From Sphingomonas gilva (lineage in GTDB: Bacteria > Pseudomonadota > Alphaproteobacteria > Sphingomonadales > Sphingomonadaceae), in the NCBI RefSeq assembly GCF_003515075.1, contig NZ_QWLV01000007.1, positions 62,001-126,000 of the forward strand: a stretch of 64,000 nt of DNA, in the 5' to 3' direction. The translations under genes were made by a program, and so were the position numbers. Under the pieces are notes generated by a model. It saw only the letters and a list, made by a program, of their open reading frames with translations, was not told the DNA's origin and did not search any database. Of this stretch, positions 29,089-37,138 are shown in pieces (positions within the stretch are counted from its first letter, which is position 1; the number at the start of each line of letters is the position of its first letter).

Positions 29089-29135
29089 GAGACCAATCAC
29101 GCGCTCGTGCGTTGTGGGGATAAGGAGTTGGACCG

Positions 29136-29534
29136 ATGCGTATGTTGACCCTGGCGCTTGCCGCCGCCGCTGTCCCCGCCTCGCTGGCCTTCGCCAGCCC
29201 GGCCCTGGCGCAGGCGAACACGCGCACCATCACGGTGTTTGGCGACGATCCTTGCCCGACCAGCAACAACGAAGAAATCGTTGTCTGCAAACGGCTTCCC
29301 GAAACCGAGCGCTTCCGTATCCCGATGGACCTGCGCGAAGGCACGCTGACGCCCGACAGCACGGCGCAGGCGGTGCGCAACAAGCGCATCGTCGACCAGG
29401 ACGTGGCGGATGCCGGCATCGGCAGCTGCTCGACCGTCGGGCCGGGCGGCGCCTCGGGATGCTTCCTCGAGAACGCCCGCCGCAACCGCGAGGCGCGCCA
29501 GGCCGAGGGCGAGGAGCCGGTGATCGACTTCTGA
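29136..29534 (+). CDS. Small secreted protein with CP-x9-EIVVC motif region
   Basis: A 132-aa protein with a clear signal peptide (cleavage near residue 26, ALAQ-A). The mature part holds C40-P and then EEIVVCKR (Cys51), exactly the same cysteine spacing as the unrelated-locus protein at 50762-51073. Two further Cys lie near residues 101 and 108, so two disulfides are possible. It ends in IDF, as does that protein. AAGGAG precedes the ATG. No function is known to me; it looks like a sphingomonad-specific secreted family. Confidence 0.7.
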   Translation: MRMLTLALAAAAVPASLAFASPALAQANTRTITVFGDDPCPTSNNEEIVVCKRLPETERFRIPMDLREGTLTPDSTAQAVRNKRIVDQDVADAGIGSCSTVGPGGASGCFLENARRNREARQAEGEEPVIDF

Positions 29535-29588
29535 TCTCGCCGACGTCGGGTCATTGGCGGTTCATTTGAATTTGGCGACACGGGCGCG

Positions 29589-30965
29589 ATGACCGTCGCC
29601 GACATGTCCGCGCCCGCGATCGACAACCCGATCGAGACTCGCGACTTTTTCGGCCATCCGCCCGGGCTGTGGTATCTCGCCTTCACCGAGGCGTGGGAGC
29701 GGTTCAGCTACTACGGCATGCAGGCGCTGCTCGCGCTGTATCTGGTCAAATATTTGCTCGAGCCCGATCGGATCGCGGGCGTCATCGGCTTCGAATTCGT
29801 TCGCGCCTTCTTCGGCGGGATTGACGGACAGCCGCTCGCCTCGGCGATCACCGGCGGATATTTCGCGCTCGTCTATCTGACGCCGATCGCCGGCGGACTG
29901 ATCGCCGACCGCTGGTTGGGCAAGCGTCTGACGGTGTTGCTCGGCGCGCTGACCATGGCGCTCGGCCATTTCATGATGGCGAGCGAAGCGCTGTTCCTGT
30001 TCGCGCTGCTGGCGCTCATCATCGGCGTCGGGCTGTTCAAGGGCAATATCGCGAGCCAGGTCGGCGCGCTTTACAAGCCGACGGATCTGCGCCGGGCGGA
30101 CGCCTTCCAGATCTTCTATCTCGGCATCAACGCCGGCGTGATCGCTGCGCCGCTGATTGTCGGAACGATGGGAGAAAAAATCGGCTGGCACTGGGGCTTC
30201 GGCGCAGCGGGCGTGGGCATGCTGATCGGTCTGCTCATCTATCTCGCCGGTCAAAAATATCTGCCGAACGAACCGCCGCGCGGTCGCGAGGCGCCGGCCG
30301 GGGCCGCATTGACGCGCGGCGACTGGGGCGCGCTCGTCACGCTGCTGCTGCTGATCCCGGTGATGGCGATCGCGCTGGTGCCGAACAACCAGATCTTCAA
30401 CGCCTATCTGGTCTGGGGCGACGCGAATTTCGATCTGCGTTTCGCCGGAACCGTCCTGCCGACGACCTGGCTGGTGACCCTCGATGCGATCGTCAGCATC
30501 TCCTTCCTGGCGATCGTCGCGCTGTTCTGGCGCTGGTGGGGCAAACGCCATCGCGAGCCGGATGAACTGGGCAAGATGATCATCGGATCGGCCTTTTCGG
30601 TGGGCGGCATGGCCTGCCTGTTCATCGCCGCGGCAACGCAAGGTCCGGGCGAGAAGATCGGCCTGTTCTGGCCGGTCGCCTTCCACGTGATCAACTCGAT
30701 CGGCTTCGCGCATCTGCTGCCGGTCAGCCTGGCGCTGTTCGCCCGGCTGGCGCCGCAGTCGATCAACGCGACGGTGATAGGTATCTATTATCTCGCCTTC
30801 TTCGCCGCCAATTCGCTGGTCGGATGGGTTGGCGGCTGGCTGACCGCCATGCCCGTTCCGCAATTCTGGCTGATCCATGCGGGCTTCGGTGCGATGGCCG
30901 GGGCGGTTTTCCTGGTCCTGAAGCTGATGTTGCGGGGGCGGTTGCTGCCGATCGCGCCAGCCTGA
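29589..30965 (+). CDS. POT/PTR family proton-coupled peptide transporter
   Basis: A 458-aa major-facilitator protein with about 12-14 membrane segments. The POT-family E-x-x-E-R motif is present in EAWERFSYYG (about 33-42), as are GGLIADRWLGKR after the second or third helix and the FYLGINAG segment. These proteins import di- and tripeptides with H+. Substrate specificity cannot be read. It is followed after 58 bp by the radical-SAM gene with its own promoter. Confidence 0.9.
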   Translation: MTVADMSAPAIDNPIETRDFFGHPPGLWYLAFTEAWERFSYYGMQALLALYLVKYLLEPDRIAGVIGFEFVRAFFGGIDGQPLASAITGGYFALVYLTPIAGGLIADRWLGKRLTVLLGALTMALGHFMMASEALFLFALLALIIGVGLFKGNIASQVGALYKPTDLRRADAFQIFYLGINAGVIAAPLIVGTMGEKIGWHWGFGAAGVGMLIGLLIYLAGQKYLPNEPPRGREAPAGAALTRGDWGALVTLLLLIPVMAIALVPNNQIFNAYLVWGDANFDLRFAGTVLPTTWLVTLDAIVSISFLAIVALFWRWWGKRHREPDELGKMIIGSAFSVGGMACLFIAAATQGPGEKIGLFWPVAFHVINSIGFAHLLPVSLALFARLAPQSINATVIGIYYLAFFAANSLVGWVGGWLTAMPVPQFWLIHAGFGAMAGAVFLVLKLMLRGRLLPIAPA

Positions 30966-30988
30966 GCGTTTCGCGGGGCCGCCCCTGC

Positions 30989-31021
30989 TGGACATCGATC
31001 TGCTACGAACATATAGCGAAC
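30989..31021 (+). promoter_or_regulatory. Promoter with LexA-type SOS box for the radical-SAM DNA repair gene
   Basis: GAAC-N7-GAAC lies at 31007-31021, which is the reverse complement of the alphaproteobacterial LexA site GTTC-N7-GTTC. It overlaps the -10 of a good promoter: TGGACA (30989-30994), a 17-bp spacer and TATAGC (31012-31017). Transcription would start at about the ATG at 31024, so the message is probably leaderless. Repression by LexA is inferred from site, position and gene function. Confidence 0.7.
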
Positions 31022-31023
31022 AT

Positions 31024-32271
31024 ATGGCGCAGCTAGACGTTCGCGAAAAGCTCGAAATCCTTGCCGATGCTGCGAAATATGACGCGTCGTGCGCCTCCTC
31101 GGGCACGGTCAAGCGCAGCTCGGTGGGCGGCAAGGGCGTCGGTTCGACCGATGGCGGGATGGGCATCTGCCATGCCTATGCGCCCGACGGACGCTGCATC
31201 AGTCTGCTCAAGATACTGCTTACCAACAGCTGCATCTTCGATTGCCATTACTGCATCAACCGCAAGAGCTCGAATGTCCGCCGCGCGCGCTTCACCGCCA
31301 AGGAGGTCGTCGATCTCACGCTCGCCTTCTACAGGCGCAACTATATCGAGGGCCTGTTCCTCTCTTCGGGGATCATCCGTTCGTCCGACTATACGATGGA
31401 GCAGATCGTCGAGGTCGCGCGGAGCCTGCGCGAGGACCATGATTTTCGCGGCTATATCCACCTCAAGACGATTCCCGACGCCGATCCCGCGCTGATCCAT
31501 CAGGCCGGGCTCCACGCCGACCGCGTGTCGATCAACGTCGAGCTGCCCACCGCGCCGGGGCTGCGGCGGCTGGCGCCCGAGAAATCGGCGGAGCGGATCG
31601 AAGGTGCGATGCGCGACATGGATGCAGCGATCGCCGACGCCGGCGAGGCGCGGGGCAAATACCCGTCCGCGCCGCGTTTCGCCCCCGCCGGCCAGTCGAC
31701 CCAGATGATCGTCGGGGCGGATGCGGCGACCGACGGCGACATCGTCCTGAAGGCGTCGAGCCTCTACGACCGTTTCGGCCTCAGGCGCGTCTATTATTCG
31801 GCTTTCTCGCCGATACCCGATGCGAGCGCCGTGCTGCCACTCAAGCGCCCGCCGCTGATGCGCGAGCACCGGCTCTACCAGTCCGATTGGCTGATGCGCT
31901 TCTACGGTTTTCAGCCCAAGGAGGTGGTCGCCGCCGCCGATGCGGACACGGGCATGCTGCCGCTCGACATCGATCCCAAGCTCGCCTGGGCATTGAAGTT
32001 CCGCGAGCGTTTCCCGATCGACGTCAATCGCGCCCCGCGCGAGATGCTGCTGCGCGTGCCCGGGCTGGGAGTGAAGGCGGTGGACGGCATCATCGCCTCG
32101 CGCCGCTGGCGGAAGCTGCGGCTGGCGGATGTGGCGCGCCTGACCGTTTCGGTCGCCAAGCTGCGGCCGTTCATCGTCGCGGCCGATTGGCGCCCGGTGG
32201 CGCTGGCCGACAAGGCCGAGCTCAAGCCGCCGGCGGCGCCGCGCCGCGAGCAGCTCGAACTGTTCGCCTGA
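31024..32271 (+). CDS. Putative DNA modification/repair radical SAM protein
   Basis: A 415-aa radical-SAM enzyme. The cluster-binding cysteines are C70-x3-C74-x2-C77 (NSCIFDCHYCINR). A C-terminal helix-hairpin-helix (about 338-360, with RVPGLGVKAVDGI) predicts DNA binding. This matches the family annotated as putative DNA modification/repair radical SAM protein, which usually sits beside a DUF4130 (SAM-linked) protein. Here that partner is the DUF4130-UdgX fusion at 35658-37040. The LexA-type box at its promoter supports a damage-response role. The reaction is not known. Confidence 0.9.
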   Translation: MAQLDVREKLEILADAAKYDASCASSGTVKRSSVGGKGVGSTDGGMGICHAYAPDGRCISLLKILLTNSCIFDCHYCINRKSSNVRRARFTAKEVVDLTLAFYRRNYIEGLFLSSGIIRSSDYTMEQIVEVARSLREDHDFRGYIHLKTIPDADPALIHQAGLHADRVSINVELPTAPGLRRLAPEKSAERIEGAMRDMDAAIADAGEARGKYPSAPRFAPAGQSTQMIVGADAATDGDIVLKASSLYDRFGLRRVYYSAFSPIPDASAVLPLKRPPLMREHRLYQSDWLMRFYGFQPKEVVAAADADTGMLPLDIDPKLAWALKFRERFPIDVNRAPREMLLRVPGLGVKAVDGIIASRRWRKLRLADVARLTVSVAKLRPFIVAADWRPVALADKAELKPPAAPRREQLELFA

Positions 32272-32323
32272 AAGGGTTGCAGCCTGCAACTTGCCGCTGC
32301 ATCATCTCCGTCGAGGAGAGAGG

Positions 32324-32755
32324 ATGCGCTGGCTGCCGCTTGCCGTCTGGCTGATCATCGCCGCGCCCGTCGCGGCCGAGGACGATGTGTCGCGCTACGC
32401 CGCCGGGCAGGTGTGGGAATATCGCACGCGCGCCGGCGAGGAAGGTTCGCTGCTCAAGATCCAGCAGGTCGAGCAGGCGCCGCGGGGCACGGTCTATCAC
32501 ATCAGCCTGATCGGCCTGTCGTTCGGGCGCGGCATGCCGCATGGCGGCGAGCTGGGCCATATGCCCGTCTCGCGCGAGACGCTCGACGCCAGCGTCACCC
32601 GCCTGTCCGACAGCAAGGCCGAGTTTCCCGATCCGGCCAGCGGCATCGCCGCATGGCGCGAGGCCGAGGGCGGCGTGTTCACCATTCCCGTCGCCGAGAT
32701 CGTCGAGAACATCCTGTCCATCATCGCGACCGGCGCGGTCGCCACCAAGGAGTGA
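32324..32755 (+). CDS. Secreted protein of the beta-helix/dihaem cytochrome operon
   Basis: A 143-aa protein with a signal peptide (cleavage near VAAE-D, residue about 19). The mature part begins with a YAAGQVWEYRTRAGEEG strand pattern that suggests a small beta-domain, followed by HISLIGLSFG and HMPVSRETLDASV. I do not recognise a family. GAGGAGAGAGG lies just upstream of the ATG. It is 4 bp from the beta-helix gene and likely the first member of a three-gene secreted operon. Confidence 0.65.
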   Translation: MRWLPLAVWLIIAAPVAAEDDVSRYAAGQVWEYRTRAGEEGSLLKIQQVEQAPRGTVYHISLIGLSFGRGMPHGGELGHMPVSRETLDASVTRLSDSKAEFPDPASGIAAWREAEGGVFTIPVAEIVENILSIIATGAVATKE

Positions 32756-32759
32756 AGAC

Positions 32760-33944
32760 ATGACCATGCGCTGGCTGACCCCGCTTTGCCTGATCGCCCT
32801 CGCGGGCCCGCTCGCCGCCAAGGAGATCAAGGTCGAGGCCGGCGCGAATGCGCAGGAGCGGCTGCAGGGCGCGCTGATCGAGGCGGAGCCGGGAGATGTC
32901 GTCGCGATCGGCGCCGGGCGGTTCGAGCTGACCGACGGGCTATCGCTCGACGTCGACAACGTCACGGTGCGCGGGGCTGGGCCGGGCGAGACGGTGCTGA
33001 GCTTCAAGGGGCAGCTCGGCTCCGGCGAAGGGCTGCTGGTGACGTCCGACGGCGTCACGCTGCGCGATTTCGCGGTGGAGGACACCAAGGGCGAAGGCAT
33101 CAAGTCCAAGGGCGCCGACCGCATCGTCTACAAGAATGTCCGCGTCGAATGGACCGGCGGGCCGAAGGCGACCAACGGCGCGTACGGCGTCTATCCGGTC
33201 GAAAGCAGGCAGGTGCTGGTCGACGGCGCGGTGGTGCGCGGCGCGTCCGACGCGGGCATCTATGTCGGCCAGTCGAGCGAGATCATCGTGCGCAATTCGA
33301 CCGCCGAGCGGAACGTCGCGGGGATCGAGATCGAGAACAGCCGCCGCGCCGACGTGTTCGGCAACACCGCCAGCCACAATACCGGCGGCATCCTGGTGTT
33401 CGACCTGCCCAACCTGCCGGTGATGAACGGCGGCGACGTGCGGGTGTTCAAGAACAAGGTGGTCGACAACGACACGCCCAATTTCGCGCCGCCGGGCAAC
33501 ATCGTCGCATCGGTGCGGATGGGCACGGGCGTGCTGGTGATGGCCAACGACAACGTCCACGTCTTCGACAATGACCTGTCGGGCAACGCGACCAGCAACG
33601 TGATGGTGATCGCCTATCGCCTCAAATATGACGACGCGCGCTACAACCCGCTGCCGCGCCGGATCATGGTCAGCGGCAACCGCCACGGCCGCGCGGGCTT
33701 CGCGCCGCAGCTGCCGGGCGGCGAGCAGCTGGCCGCGGCGTTCGGCGGATCGATCCCGCCGGTGCTGTGGGACGGCACCGGCAGCATGACCGTCGCAAGC
33801 GCGCCGGTGCTCAACATGAACATTGCGCAGGGAGCGGAGATGGAGACGGCCAAGCCCGCGCCCGCCGATCTCAGCAAGGGCGAGACCTACGCGCCGCCGC
33901 TCGCGGTGGTTCTGCCGGCCGAGATGGAGGCGCGCGCCAGGTGA
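32760..33944 (+). CDS. Parallel beta-helix repeat protein (periplasmic)
   Basis: A 394-aa protein with a signal peptide (cleavage near LAAK) followed by a right-handed parallel beta-helix of about 10 rungs. Repeat rungs are visible as VDNVTVRGAG, SDGVTLRDFAVEDT, ADRIVYKNVRVEW, SSEIIVRNSTAERN and SRRADVFGNTASHN. It belongs to the parallel beta-helix family that is found next to a dihaem cytochrome (SO2930/HNE_0200-like), as here. Polysaccharide lyases and epimerases share the fold, but no catalytic site is obvious. The ATG at 32760 lies 4 bp after the upstream stop; the 3' end overlaps the cytochrome gene (GTGA). Confidence 0.82.
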   Translation: MTMRWLTPLCLIALAGPLAAKEIKVEAGANAQERLQGALIEAEPGDVVAIGAGRFELTDGLSLDVDNVTVRGAGPGETVLSFKGQLGSGEGLLVTSDGVTLRDFAVEDTKGEGIKSKGADRIVYKNVRVEWTGGPKATNGAYGVYPVESRQVLVDGAVVRGASDAGIYVGQSSEIIVRNSTAERNVAGIEIENSRRADVFGNTASHNTGGILVFDLPNLPVMNGGDVRVFKNKVVDNDTPNFAPPGNIVASVRMGTGVLVMANDNVHVFDNDLSGNATSNVMVIAYRLKYDDARYNPLPRRIMVSGNRHGRAGFAPQLPGGEQLAAAFGGSIPPVLWDGTGSMTVASAPVLNMNIAQGAEMETAKPAPADLSKGETYAPPLAVVLPAEMEARAR

Positions 33945-34975
33945 GCTGGTCGGGTCGCCTTTTCCTCGTCATCGGCCTGCTCGCCGCCTCAGCGGCGGTG
34001 GCGGGCGCGGCGCGGCAGGCGGGGGTGGCCGACGCGGCGGTGACGGCGGAAGGCTATCCGGCGAAGCTCTCCGAATACGGCTTCTTCATCGATCTCGCCG
34101 AGCGGACACCCGCGGCGCGAGTGACGCCCTATCATCTCAACACGCCGCTTTTCTCCGATTACACCGAGAAGGAACGGCTGGTGTACGTCCCCGCCGGCGC
34201 GACGGCGAAATATGACGCCGAGGGGCTGTTTGAATTTCCCGTCGGCACGGCGCTGATCAAGAGCTTCGGCTATGGCCGGGGCGCGGCGTTCAAGCCGATC
34301 GAGACGCGGCTGCTGCTACACCGCGCATCGGGCTGGGTGGCCTTGCCCTATGTCTGGGACGCGGACGGCAGGGACGCGACGCTCAAGCGCGCGGGCACGC
34401 GCGTGCCGGTGAGCTTCACCGATCCCAATGGGCGCGAGCGGCGGATCAGCTATGCGGTGCCCAACCAGAACCAGTGCAAGGGCTGCCATGCGCTGGATGG
34501 CGCGATCATGCCGATCGGCCCCAAGGCGCGCAACCTCAACGACGGCGCGCAGCTTGGACAATGGCAGCGCGCCGGCATCCTCGACCGCGCGCCCGCCGAT
34601 GCGCCGCGCCTGGCGCGCTGGGACGATCCCGCTGCGCCGATCGAGGCGCGCGCCACCGCCTATCTGGAGGTCAATTGCGCGCACTGCCACAATGCGCGTG
34701 GCCCCGCGTCCAATTCGGGCCTGTTCTTTGATTGGAAGCAGACCGATCCCGTCGCGCGCGGCATCGGCAAGCGGCCGGTGGCGGCAGGGCGCGGCTCTGG
34801 CGGGCTCGATTTCAGCATCGATCCCGGCCATCCCGAACGGTCGATCCTGATCCACCGGATGAAGTCGACCGAGCCGGGCGTCGCCATGCCCGAGCTGGGC
34901 CGCGCGACCGCGCATGACGAAGGTATCGCCATGCTCAGCGAATGGATCGCGGGGATGAAAACGGCTCGCAACTGA
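33941..34975 (+). CDS. SO2930/HNE_0200-family dihaem c-type cytochrome
   Basis: A 344-aa secreted protein with a signal peptide (FLVIGLLAASAAVAGAA) and two haem c sites, CKGCH (about 179-183) and CAHCH (about 246-250). It has the family segments LSEYGFF, NTPLFSDYTEKERLVYVP and FPVGTALIKSF. It starts at GTG overlapping the beta-helix stop. Co-occurrence with the beta-helix protein is established for the family, but the electron-transfer partner and substrate are unknown. The periplasm is the expected site. Confidence 0.85.
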   Translation: MSWSGRLFLVIGLLAASAAVAGAARQAGVADAAVTAEGYPAKLSEYGFFIDLAERTPAARVTPYHLNTPLFSDYTEKERLVYVPAGATAKYDAEGLFEFPVGTALIKSFGYGRGAAFKPIETRLLLHRASGWVALPYVWDADGRDATLKRAGTRVPVSFTDPNGRERRISYAVPNQNQCKGCHALDGAIMPIGPKARNLNDGAQLGQWQRAGILDRAPADAPRLARWDDPAAPIEARATAYLEVNCAHCHNARGPASNSGLFFDWKQTDPVARGIGKRPVAAGRGSGGLDFSIDPGHPERSILIHRMKSTEPGVAMPELGRATAHDEGIAMLSEWIAGMKTARN

Positions 34976-35028
34976 AACCAGCGTGGAGGGCCGGGGTTGG
35001 ACAGGCGAACCACCCGGAGGACCCTCAA

Positions 35029-35514
35029 ATGGCCGATGCGCGCATTTTCGAAGACCTGAAGGCGGATCACGACCGCCACCGCAAGCTGCTCGCGGAGCTT
35101 GCCGGGACGTCGGAGGGCAGCCCGAACCGCCGCCGCCTGTTCGAGGCGTTCCGCGTCGAGGTGACCGCGCACGCGGCCGCCGAGGAGATGTCGCTCTACG
35201 CCACCATGCTCGCCAAGCCCGACCTGCGCGACGATGCCCAGCATTCGGTGAGCGAGCACAAGGAGATCGAGGATTTCCTGGGCGAGCTCTACGAGATGGA
35301 CATGGCGTCGTCCGCCTGGACCGAGAAGTTCGCGGCGATGCGCCACCGCTACGAGCATCATATCGACGAGGAGGAGGAAGAGATGTTCCCCGCCGCGGCC
35401 GAGGGGCTGGACGAGGCGGAGGTCAAGCGGCTGGCGGCCGTGTTCGAGGCGCGCAAGCCCCAAGAGAAGCAACGGGCGAGGGAGGAGCCGCCCGAAGGCG
35501 AAAAGCGGGAGTGA
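35029..35514 (+). CDS. Hemerythrin-domain protein
   Basis: A 161-aa four-helix protein. Iron-ligand histidines and acids are in the expected places: DHDRHRKLL (about 13-21), TAHAAAEE (about 45-52), SEHKEIEDFL (about 73-82) and HRYEHHIDEEEEEMFP (about 103-118). Di-iron hemerythrin domains bind oxygen or NO or sense redox state. A charged low-complexity tail follows. CGGAGGA precedes the ATG at 35029. The neighbouring dihaem cytochrome suggests but does not show a shared redox context. Confidence 0.85.
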   Translation: MADARIFEDLKADHDRHRKLLAELAGTSEGSPNRRRLFEAFRVEVTAHAAAEEMSLYATMLAKPDLRDDAQHSVSEHKEIEDFLGELYEMDMASSAWTEKFAAMRHRYEHHIDEEEEEMFPAAAEGLDEAEVKRLAAVFEARKPQEKQRAREEPPEGEKRE

Positions 35515-35538
35515 ACCTTCGAGAGAGGGTAGAGTCAT

Positions 35539-35629
35539 CGTCGCCCCTGCGAAGGCAGGGGCCGCAGGCGGCATATGCGAGGCCGGATGTGCCACAAACC
35601 CAGCGGCCCCTGCCTTCGCAGGGGCGACG
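35539..35629 (+). repeat. Palindromic intergenic repeat, family B, copy 1
   Basis: CGTCGCCCCTGCGAAGGCAG at the left end is mirrored by the complement at the right end (GGGGCGACG at 35621-35629). The centre (about 40 bp) is unique except for a shared CACAAACCC. The same element is at 37042-37133, on the other side of the udgX gene. It is non-coding. Confidence 0.85.
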
Positions 35630-35657
35630 GAATAAGGGGGCCAAAGTTGAGGCCTGA

Positions 35658-37040
35658 ATGCACCTCATAACCCTCGCCGCGCCCGATGACTTCGATGGCT
35701 GGCGTGCCGCCGCTCGGGCATTGGCGCTGGCCGATGTACCGCCCGATCAGGTCGTATGGCAGGTCGCAGGAGAGGCCGGCGATCTGTTCGGCGGCGAGCC
35801 TCCACCATCCGCGCCGCCGGGCGCCGCGTTCAACGTGCCGCGTCCGTTCATCGCGCTCGCCCAATCGGCGATCCTCCACGCCGACGCCGAGCGTTTCGCC
35901 CGCCTCTACGCGCTGCTGCTGCGCGTTCGCGCGCAGCCGGGCGCGATGGAGGACCGCGCCGATCCCGATCTGCGCCGGCTGGAGGCGATGGCGGGCGAGG
36001 TCCGCCGCGACATCCACAAGATGCGCGCCTTCGTCCGCTTCCGCGCGGTCGAGGATGCGGAGGGCGAGCGCTATGTCGCCTGGTTCGAGCCTGCGCATCA
36101 CATCGTCCGCGCCAATGCCGGCTTCTTCGTCGAACGCTTCGCCAACATGCGCTGGTCGATCCTGACGCCCGAGCTGTCGCTCCATTGGGACGGCGAGACG
36201 CTCGCCGAAGGCCCGCCCGCCGCCAAGGCCGATGCGCCGGAGGGCGATCCGGTCGAAGCGGTGTGGAAGACCTATTATGCCTCGATCTTCAATCCCGCGC
36301 GTTTGAAGACCGGTGCGATGCTGAAGGAGATGCCGCGCAGATACTGGAAGAACATGCCCGAAACCGCGCTGGTGCCGGGGCTGATAGCCGGAGCGCAGGC
36401 GCGCGAGGCCGGAATGATCGAGAAGGCGAGGGTGAGGATGGGCGGCAACAGCAAACAAGCGTGGGAGGCGCTGCGCGAGGAGGCGATGGGCTGCACGCGC
36501 TGCCACCTCTACAAGCATGCGACGCAGACGGTGTTCGGCGAGGGCCGGGTCGATGCGCCGATGGTGCTGGTCGGCGAGCAGCCCGGCGACCAGGAGGATC
36601 TGGCCGGGCGGCCCTTCGTCGGTCCGGCGGGCAAGGTGCTCGACGATGCGCTCGCCGCCGCCGGGATCGACCGCGTCAGGACCTACGTCACCAACGCGGT
36701 CAAGCATTTCAAGTTCGAGCAGCGCGGCAAGCGCCGCATCCACTCCAAGCCCGACGCGGGCGAGATCGAGGCGTGCCGCTGGTGGTGGGACCAGGAACGC
36801 GCGCTGCTGAAGCCCGACGTGACCGTGGCGCTGGGCGCCACCGCCGCGCGGTCGCTGTTCGGCAAGGTGATGACGATCAGCCGCGAGCGCGGGCGGGTGC
36901 TCGAACTGCCCGGCGGCGGCGCGGCGTTCATCACGGTGCATCCGAGCTATCTGCTGCGGATGCCCGACCGCGACCGCGCGGAGGAGGAACGCGCGCGGTT
37001 CGTCGAGGATCTGAAGCTGGCGAAGAAGGCGCTCACCTGA
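35658..37040 (+). CDS. udgX: DUF4130 - UdgX uracil-DNA glycosylase fusion
   Basis: A 460-aa protein. Residues 1 to about 240 match the SAM-linked DUF4130 domain (DDFDGWRAAARALA, later ETALVPGLIAG nearby). Residues about 270-460 form a UDG superfamily domain with GEQPGDQEDLAGRPFVGPAG (306-325) and the UdgX hallmark loop KRRIH at 358-362, with His362 as the residue that attacks C1' and links covalently to DNA in UdgX. Fe-S cysteines at 279, 282 and 373 are present. The NAVK-H segment has no Cys where family 4 UDGs have one. Its partner radical-SAM gene is 3.4 kb upstream. Family-B repeats flank it. Confidence 0.92.
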   Translation: MHLITLAAPDDFDGWRAAARALALADVPPDQVVWQVAGEAGDLFGGEPPPSAPPGAAFNVPRPFIALAQSAILHADAERFARLYALLLRVRAQPGAMEDRADPDLRRLEAMAGEVRRDIHKMRAFVRFRAVEDAEGERYVAWFEPAHHIVRANAGFFVERFANMRWSILTPELSLHWDGETLAEGPPAAKADAPEGDPVEAVWKTYYASIFNPARLKTGAMLKEMPRRYWKNMPETALVPGLIAGAQAREAGMIEKARVRMGGNSKQAWEALREEAMGCTRCHLYKHATQTVFGEGRVDAPMVLVGEQPGDQEDLAGRPFVGPAGKVLDDALAAAGIDRVRTYVTNAVKHFKFEQRGKRRIHSKPDAGEIEACRWWWDQERALLKPDVTVALGATAARSLFGKVMTISRERGRVLELPGGGAAFITVHPSYLLRMPDRDRAEEERARFVEDLKLAKKALT

Positions 37041-37041
37041 C

Positions 37042-37133
37042 CGTCGCCCCTGCGGAGGCAGGGGCCCCAGTCGGCAAGCGCGGCGCGCCTGATGTGCACA
37101 AACCCGGAGGCCCCTGCCTCCGCAGGGGCGACG
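37042..37133 (+). repeat. Palindromic intergenic repeat, family B, copy 2
   Basis: CGTCGCCCCTGCGGAGGCAG at the left and GGGGCGACG at the right form inverted ends like copy 1 (35539-35629). It begins 1 bp after the udgX stop, so the two copies bracket the gene. It may also terminate transcription between udgX and the convergent PEP-mutase-like gene. Confidence 0.85.
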
Positions 37134-37138
37134 GGGGC

